From: Pseudomonas sp. S30
GTDB lineage: Bacteria; Pseudomonadota; Gammaproteobacteria; Pseudomonadales; Pseudomonadaceae
NCBI RefSeq assembly: GCF_016518545.1
Contig: NZ_JACVTO010000003.1
Span: forward strand, 279,395-343,394
Direction of reading: 5' to 3'
Length of the DNA: 64,000 bases
Below are positions 62,296 through 64,000 of this stretch, in pieces. Positions within the stretch are counted from its first letter, which is position 1. Every line of letters begins with the position of its first letter. The notes under the pieces were generated by a model, which was not told where the DNA came from, made no database searches, and saw only the letters and a list, made by a program, of their open reading frames with translations. Position numbers and translations under genes: made by a program.

Positions 62296-63228
62296 CTATT
62301 TTTTTCTACCCTTAACAATTGCACTGCTTACGCAACGCTTGTCCATATTTGAAATTGATTGATTCTTTTCTTCAAGTTTAATTCGGACGTTGTCCCACTC
62401 TAGCGAAATAGACAGTGGTTTCTTGCCTGACTCTGAATCCGACTGGGAATAGGCGGCCAAACCAAAAGCATCGCCTTTATTTATCTCTTCATAGCGATCC
62501 GTGAACCCCTGAATTAAATTTCGGGCCTCATCGACTGATGTCTTAGTGAGCGCTCTGACCTCATCCTGAATCTCACTAATAGCCCCCATGTACTTCCTCA
62601 AAGTTATTTTCAAATCAATCTTATCTTCGCAATCATTTAAAACCGAACGTTTAAATCCAGCATTCAAAAGTAGCCGTTCCTTAAGCGAAAAAACTTCCAA
62701 GTTAAAAACAAGTGTTTCAGCTTGATTATCTTCTCCCATCAGCCAGTTGTGGGGGCTCCCCACAGAATGGACAGCATCTGCGGAGTGCGCAATATGGTTT
62801 CTCAATGCTTCTGCAAAACGGTACTCGAAACTGGTGTCGTAGATCTGATGTGAAAGCTGCTTTACTTTTGCGGCGACCTCAACTTTATCCTTGGCACTTT
62901 TTGAAGCCATACTGGAAATAAGCTCGGTATAGTTTTTACCCATAATAACAAAGTTAGCAGCTCGCCTATTCAGTACTGAGAGAATATTATAGGCACGCCC
63001 ATAGTCGAATGAAATATCAAACATCCCATCCATAGTAAGAACAAGCAGTTCTCGCTCGAAGTCAACGAAGTTCCCAAGCACAAGATCATATTTCTCCTCG
63101 ATAGCGAGTGCAGAATCAAGGATGTCTTTGGCCTTAACAATTTCGTCGTACTCAGACTTATCCAACTCAAGATGCGGTATGTTACCAAGAAATGCTTGCC
63201 TTAAATAATACTCGAATTGTTCCGACAC
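62296..63228 (-). CDS. Low-GC cargo protein with a HEPN-type motif
   Basis: A 310-residue, mostly alpha-helical, acidic protein. Residues 143-148 read RNHIAH inside FAEALRNHIAHSADAVHS. This fits the R-(N/D/H)-x3-5-H signature of HEPN ribonucleases and is preceded by ~100 residues of predicted helices, as in HEPN folds. The rest (e.g. LRKYMGAISEIQDEVRALTK) is not recognised. Codon use and A+T content differ strongly from the host genes, consistent with transfer. It is the only intact gene of the tRNA-Thr element. A role in defence or growth arrest is inference only. Confidence 0.75.
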   Translation of the reverse strand: MSEQFEYYLRQAFLGNIPHLELDKSEYDEIVKAKDILDSALAIEEKYDLVLGNFVDFERELLVLTMDGMFDISFDYGRAYNILSVLNRRAANFVIMGKNYTELISSMASKSAKDKVEVAAKVKQLSHQIYDTSFEYRFAEALRNHIAHSADAVHSVGSPHNWLMGEDNQAETLVFNLEVFSLKERLLLNAGFKRSVLNDCEDKIDLKITLRKYMGAISEIQDEVRALTKTSVDEARNLIQGFTDRYEEINKGDAFGLAAYSQSDSESGKKPLSISLEWDNVRIKLEEKNQSISNMDKRCVSSAIVKGRKK

Positions 63229-63675
63229 ACTTCCCTCTCTATAGATAAATTACCAGCACTCTCAATTATAGATCAAACAGATAAAAGTTATCGGAACTAG
63301 CTCCCTACACGATAGATATTAGCTGTTCTGAGATAGCTCAGGGGTCATCCGTAACAGATAGGATAAAATATTTCCATGTTGAAGAAATCATTCCGAGAAT
63401 TCACTTATCCCCCTCACGCCGACGCGCTTCGTCTCAGAAAAAATTGAAGGCACCTGACGGTGCAACCGGAGCCGGGCACAGGCACGGCCTGGGCTCCAAG
63501 CGGGGGATAGGGATTGCACCGAGTGAAAGGAATTGAGAGAGAGTGCAGCGCCGAGCCACTGATAGTGTCCGCAAAGTGTCCACACCGCTGCCGGATACCT
63601 GGCCAAATATCCTTAAATAACCAGTAAAATCAAGGGATACCGAGGTTTTCTCATCAGGGCCAGGCTGCAAGCGTG
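63229..63675. other. Right part of the tRNA-Thr element without a gene
   Basis: About 450 bases from the start of the cargo gene to the repeated tRNA end. The first ~130 bases are A+T-rich and probably hold the cargo promoter. I see no integrase or other supported frame. Confidence 0.4.
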
Positions 63676-63722
63676 GACTTGTAATCATTAGGTCCCGGGT
63701 TCGATTTCTAGTGCCGGCACCA
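63676..63722 (+). repeat. Duplicated 3' half of tRNA-Thr (attachment-site copy)
   Basis: Forty-seven bases, 44 identical to 60151-60197, from the anticodon stem through CCA. The 5' half of a tRNA is absent, so it is not a functional tRNA gene. Marks the far end of the integrated element. Confidence 0.92.
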
Positions 63723-63786
63723 TGATTGGGTTCTGGAGATGCTTTTTGGGTCTTTGGAATCATCGGAAAACCCGCCTTTTGGCGTA

Positions 63787-64000
63787 ATGCTGTTCACTTA
63801 AGCATTTGAGTCCAAGCCGGGGTTTCTAGAAAATCCGATACCAGCCCTCTGGTATCGGATTTTTTATGCCCATTCAGCAGCAATTGCTCGACCTCGGCGA
63901 TCTTTTCAACTTCTCCGACCTCAGCACTTTTACCCAGAACATCCCTGTCGAGTGGGTTGCCAGTGCGCTCAATCTCTCGGCTCAAGCCACTATCCGGCGG
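63787..64000 (+). mobile_element. Left end of an IS4-family insertion sequence (partial)
   Basis: The element presumably begins near 63787-63795 and runs off the window. Before the transposase ATG lies a perfect 12-bp hairpin (63831-63842 and 63851-63862, arms AAATCCGATACC/GGTATCGGATTT), which could restrain translation. The exact terminal repeat cannot be set without the other end. Confidence 0.7.
63866..64000 (+). CDS. IS4-family transposase, N-terminal part
   Basis: Forty-five codons are in the window, from ATG at 63866: MPIQQQLLDLGDLF, then FSDLSTFTQNIPVEWVASAL and SAQATIRR. This N-terminus is typical of a common Pseudomonas IS4-type transposase. The catalytic DDE residues would lie beyond the right edge. 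Confidence 0.85.
   Translation, partial: MPIQQQLLDLGDLFNFSDLSTFTQNIPVEWVASALNLSAQATIRR

Noticed and set aside
63676..63722. A second tRNA-Thr gene
   Set aside because: Only the 3' half is present; acceptor 5' strand and D-arm are missing.
63434..63763. 109-codon minus-strand frame through the duplicated tRNA end
   Set aside because: It reads through the tRNA fragment and gives the RNRTRDL-type product commonly miscalled beside tRNA genes.

Overview
The window is a high-GC stretch of Pseudomonas chromosome, most likely from the P. putida group. The evidence is the gene order (phaF, ubiE-ubiJ-ubiB, hisIE, tatABC, rsmE, a tandem chemoreceptor pair, opgGH, a ten-gene hut block, fbp, glgP, typA, thiI, glnA, ntrBC), the medium-chain PHA phasin, REP-like elements with a 'TTCGCGGG...CCCGCG' core, and Pseudomonas-type sigma-54 control of nitrogen genes. 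All products are inferred by reading; no database search was possible.

Layout. 1-7.5 kb: PHA granule genes, ubiquinone biosynthesis genes, hisI-hisE, the Tat translocase and rsmE. 7.5-11.6 kb: two paralogous methyl-accepting chemotaxis proteins. 11.7-14.3 kb: a polar amino-acid ABC importer. 14.5-18.8 kb: opgG-opgH for periplasmic glucans. 19.1-20.5 kb: dtd and pip. 20.7-35.0 kb: the complete histidine-utilisation locus. It comprises hutU-XWV, two HutH paralogues and hutT-I-G on the minus strand, hutC-hutD on the minus strand, and hutF divergent on the plus strand. Palindromic HutC-type operators lie at both control regions, and a sigma-54 promoter lies in front of hutU. 35.1-40.4 kb: lipocalin, small lipoprotein, DUF924, fbp, glgP. 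40.6-46.1 kb: a YkgJ-type protein, a low-GC two-gene insertion, typA and thiI. 46.3-51.8 kb: glnA with NtrC sites and a sigma-54 promoter, a secreted chorismate mutase, ntrB-ntrC, then a sigma-54-driven non-coding RNA of the NrsZ type built from three ~57-bp repeats. 51.8-59.3 kb: a small membrane protein, trmL, an overlooked 44-aa ORF, an amino-acid permease, a second polar amino-acid ABC importer and a methyltransferase. 59.7-64 kb: a small lipoprotein, tRNA-Thr(TGT), a 3.5-kb decayed element bounded by a 47-bp copy of the tRNA 3' half, and the start of an IS4-family transposase at the right edge.

How it works together. Much of the window concerns nitrogen. The hut locus turns histidine into glutamate, two ABC importers and two permeases bring in amino acids, glnA assimilates ammonium, and NtrB-NtrC with sigma-54 switches glnA and the NrsZ-like RNA on. 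hutU also carries a sigma-54 promoter with a HutC operator laid over its start region, which combines nutritional activation with substrate-specific derepression.

Most unusual items: a HutH paralogue in the hut operon that lacks the Ala-Ser-Gly triad needed for the MIO cofactor, with two further active-site changes; a low-GC protein with a HEPN-type R-N-x3-H motif carried in the tRNA-Thr element; an unexplained low-GC gene pair between the YkgJ-type gene and typA; and a strong palindrome over the ykgJ promoter region.
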